From Clostridiaceae bacterium (GTDB lineage: Bacteria > Bacillota > Clostridia > Oscillospirales > Acutalibacteraceae), in contig JAEDGK010000102.1 in the NCBI GenBank assembly GCA_016297555.1, forward strand, positions 1 to 7,181: a DNA stretch of 7,181 nt, in the 5' to 3' direction. The notes under the pieces are model-generated. The model was not told where the DNA came from. It saw nothing but the letters and a program-made list of their open reading frames with translations, and searched no databases. The position numbers were made by a program, and so were the translations under genes. The stretch's first letter is position 1. Each line of letters starts with the position of its first letter. Positions 5,484-7,181 of this stretch are shown in pieces.

Positions 5484-6698
5484 ATGAGAAATTTTGAAAA
5501 ATCCAAGAAACTTGATAATGTTTGTTACGATATCAGAGGTCCTGTTATGGATGAGGCAAGCCGAATGGAGGCAAACGGAATTGATATTCTGAAGCTCAAT
5601 ATCGGCAATCCCGCTCCGTTTGGGCTTACGGCTCCCGATGAGGTTGTTGTTGATATGATATACAATCTGCGTTCCACCGAGGGATATTCGGACTCAAAGG
5701 GGCTTTTTTCTGCAAGAAAAGCCATAATGCAGTATTGCCAGCTTAAAAAAATCCCCAATGTCGGCATAAACGATATTTACACAGGTAACGGAGTAAGCGA
5801 GCTTATCACAATGTCAATGCAAGGTCTGCTCGACACGGGCGATGAAATTCTCGTTCCGATGCCCGATTATCCCCTCTGGACTGCTTCCGTAACTCTTGCG
5901 GGCGGAACGGCAGTTCATTATCAATGCGATGAAAAAGCTGATTGGAACCCCGATATTGACGATATAAAAAAGAAAATTACGCCCCACACCAAAGGAATTG
6001 TTGTTATTAATCCAAACAATCCTACGGGCGCTCTTTATCCAAAAGAAGTCCTTGAACAAATCGTTCAGGTAGCACGCGAAAACGGACTTATTCTTTTTGC
6101 CGATGAAATATATGACCGTCTGCTTCTTGACGGCGCAGAGCATACGGCTCTTGCCTCACTCGCCCCCGATTTGCTGACAGTCAGCTTTAACGGACTTTCA
6201 AAATCACACAAAGTTGCAGGTTATCGCTGCGGCTGGATGTGCCTTGCGGGTGACAAATCCCACGCAAAAGGCTATATCGAGGGACTTAATCTGCTTTCAT
6301 CAATGCGCCTTTGCTCCAATGTTCCCGGGCAGAGCATTATTCAAACCGCTCTCGGCGGAACGCAGTCCGGAGACAGTCTGCTCGCCCCCGGCGGCAGAAT
6401 TTATGAGCAGAGAAATTATATTTATGACGCTTTGAATTCAATTCCCGGTGTTTCGGCAGTTAAGCCCAAAGCTGCATTTTATATTTTCCCGAAGCTCGAC
6501 ACAAAAAAATTCAACATCACGGATGATGAAAAATTCTCTCTTGATTTGCTGAAAGAAAAGAAAATTCTTGTCACCTGCGGCACGGGATTTCATTGGAACA
6601 AGCCCGATCATTTCAGAATAGTTTATTTACCCGATATAAAAACGCTTGAAACCGCAATGAACAAACTTGCGGATTTTCTTGACGGATATAAACAATAA
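5484..6698 (+). CDS. alaA: Alanine (glutamate-pyruvate) aminotransferase, AlaA type
   Basis: A 404-residue class I/II PLP-dependent aminotransferase that interconverts pyruvate + glutamate and alanine + 2-oxoglutarate. It is co-linear with E. coli AlaA (YfbQ) from end to end: KLDNVCYDIRGPV at 9-21, LKLNIGNPAPFG at 36-47, GYSDSKGLFSARKAIMQ at 67-83, PDYPLWTA at 127-134, and a nearly identical C-terminal plan ending in FLDGYKQ. PLP residues seen: N179 in NPNNPTG, D207 and Y210 in ADEIY, and the Schiff-base lysine K240 in FNGLSKS. The arginine in FRIVYLP near the C-terminus should bind the substrate carboxylate. The ATG has AAGGTG 5 nt upstream. It is the last gene of the plus-strand operon and is followed by a strong terminator. 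Transamination chemistry is secure; alanine/pyruvate preference is inferred from the close AlaA match. A link to pyruvate released from sialic acid is only contextual. Confidence 0.93.
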   Translation: MRNFEKSKKLDNVCYDIRGPVMDEASRMEANGIDILKLNIGNPAPFGLTAPDEVVVDMIYNLRSTEGYSDSKGLFSARKAIMQYCQLKKIPNVGINDIYTGNGVSELITMSMQGLLDTGDEILVPMPDYPLWTASVTLAGGTAVHYQCDEKADWNPDIDDIKKKITPHTKGIVVINPNNPTGALYPKEVLEQIVQVARENGLILFADEIYDRLLLDGAEHTALASLAPDLLTVSFNGLSKSHKVAGYRCGWMCLAGDKSHAKGYIEGLNLLSSMRLCSNVPGQSIIQTALGGTQSGDSLLAPGGRIYEQRNYIYDALNSIPGVSAVKPKAAFYIFPKLDTKKFNITDDEKFSLDLLKEKKILVTCGTGFHWNKPDHFRIVYLPDIKTLETAMNKLADFLDGYKQ

Positions 6699-6713
6699 CC
6701 CAATAAACGATAT

Positions 6714-6739
6714 GCGGATTTCTTCGGAAATCCGCTTTT
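6714..6739 (+). terminator. Intrinsic terminator after alaA, with a UUCG tetraloop
   Basis: A perfect 9-bp stem, GCGGATTTC (6714-6722) and GAAATCCGC (6727-6735), closes a TTCG loop on a C-G pair, the unusually stable cUUCGg form in RNA. TTTTC follows. It begins 15 nt after the alaA stop and ends the nanE operon. The T-run is short (four), which may explain a second terminator 30 nt later. Confidence 0.85.
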
Positions 6740-6769
6740 CGCAGGTATATGATAATTATGAGGATACAA

Positions 6770-6817
6770 AAAAACATCGAGCCTTCTGTGTGAAATTCAC
6801 AGGGGCTCGATGTTTTT
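6770..6817. terminator. Bidirectional intrinsic terminator between convergent operons
   Basis: AAAAACATCGAGCC (6770-6783) pairs perfectly with GGCTCGATGTTTTT (6804-6817). After a small TT/G internal loop, an inner 5-bp stem CTGTG/CACAG (6786-6790, 6798-6802) continues it around a TGAAATT loop. Plus strand: the stem ends in five T. Minus strand: it ends in seven T. It can therefore stop both the alaA transcript, as a backup to the UUCG terminator, and the convergent gene from the right edge. Confidence 0.88.
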
Positions 6818-6832
6818 AAGTTATAAGTAACT

Positions 6833-7181
6833 TTACCAAACTACACTGATTTTGAGACCGTCAACGGTATATGTTACATCCTTGCGATAATGATTATCAA
6901 TGGCTTTGCAGAACGCATTGAGCATTTCCTCGTCCATCATCACAATAGAGAACTTCATTGTAAGGCTCTGGGGAATATACATTTTGTCGCTCATATTGAA
7001 ACCGTTAATCCACCAATGCATCTGAGGCTCCTGATAGACGAGAAGCTTATCTCCGCGCCAAATTTCAAGGCTCATTTCCATTAAGTCTTCATCGCCGGCA
7101 CAGTTATAATAAGAGCCGAAGCTGCCCTTATCTCTGTTATAAACGCCAACCTCTCCGCCGTTGGTGATGAGATAATTGCCT
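6833..7181 (-). CDS. C-terminal part of a DUF4474-like protein, N-terminus beyond window
   Basis: The last 115 codons of a gene that enters from the right edge; the frame is open to the window end, so the real start lies outside and an internal ATG at 7081 is not the start. The visible part opens with NYLITNGGEVGVYNRDKGSF, then YNCAGDEDLMEMSLEIW, the tryptophan-rich QMHWWINGF, SLTMKFSIVMMDEEMLNAFCKAI, and a C-terminal VTYTVDGLKISVVW. From memory this pattern (ExxMxxxxxIW, HWWxxGF, LTMxxxI, DEEMxxAF, terminal W) matches DUF4474, an uncharacterised domain common in Ruminococcus and relatives; a profile search was not possible. No signal peptide or membrane segment is in the visible part. Function is unknown. 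It converges on the nanE operon and is separated from it by the bidirectional terminator. A 6-bp hairpin AAGTTA/TAACTT (6818-6833) sits just after its stop. Confidence 0.8.
   Translation of the reverse strand, partial: GNYLITNGGEVGVYNRDKGSFGSYYNCAGDEDLMEMSLEIWRGDKLLVYQEPQMHWWINGFNMSDKMYIPQSLTMKFSIVMMDEEMLNAFCKAIDNHYRKDVTYTVDGLKISVVW

Overview
The window looks like chromosomal DNA from an anaerobic Clostridia-type Firmicute, probably of the gut Ruminococcus/Oscillospiraceae sort. This is an inference from the moderate GC content, the strong Shine-Dalgarno sites before most genes, a large tandem acyl-CoA dehydratase activase, a clostridial-style ECF sigma factor and a C-terminal DUF4474-like protein. 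Nothing in it looks like a phage, insertion sequence, CRISPR array or structural RNA gene.

Layout. (1) 1-2857, minus strand: a tight three-gene unit transcribed right to left. It holds two tandem PlsC-type acyltransferases (overlapping by 14 nt), then 20 nt later a long protein with two HgdC/BcrA-type activase modules that runs off the left edge. (2) 2898-3689, minus strand: an ECF sigma factor gene and a 59-codon gene with a coupled start, read from a recognisable promoter and closed by an intrinsic terminator. The small protein resembles the N-terminal part of an anti-sigma factor without its membrane segment. (3) 3841-6739, plus strand: nanE (ManNAc-6-P epimerase), a ROK-family sugar kinase (probably ManNAc kinase, nanK) and an alaA-type alanine aminotransferase, read from a strong promoter whose predicted start site lies at or next to the nanE start codon, and ended by a UUCG-capped terminator. 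(4) 6770-7181: a terminator that works in both directions, and the last 115 codons of a convergent DUF4474-like gene that begins beyond the right edge.

How the genes may work together. The ROK kinase and NanE would convert N-acetylmannosamine to ManNAc-6-P and then GlcNAc-6-P. AlaA would interconvert pyruvate and alanine. Sialic acid lyase yields exactly ManNAc and pyruvate, so the operon could handle both products, but no lyase, transporter or nagA/nagB gene is in view. The acyltransferases point to phospholipid synthesis; why they share a transcript with an oxygen-sensitive type of radical-enzyme activator is unclear. The most unusual points are the probably leaderless nanE mRNA, the membrane-less putative anti-sigma protein and the acyltransferase/activase pairing.
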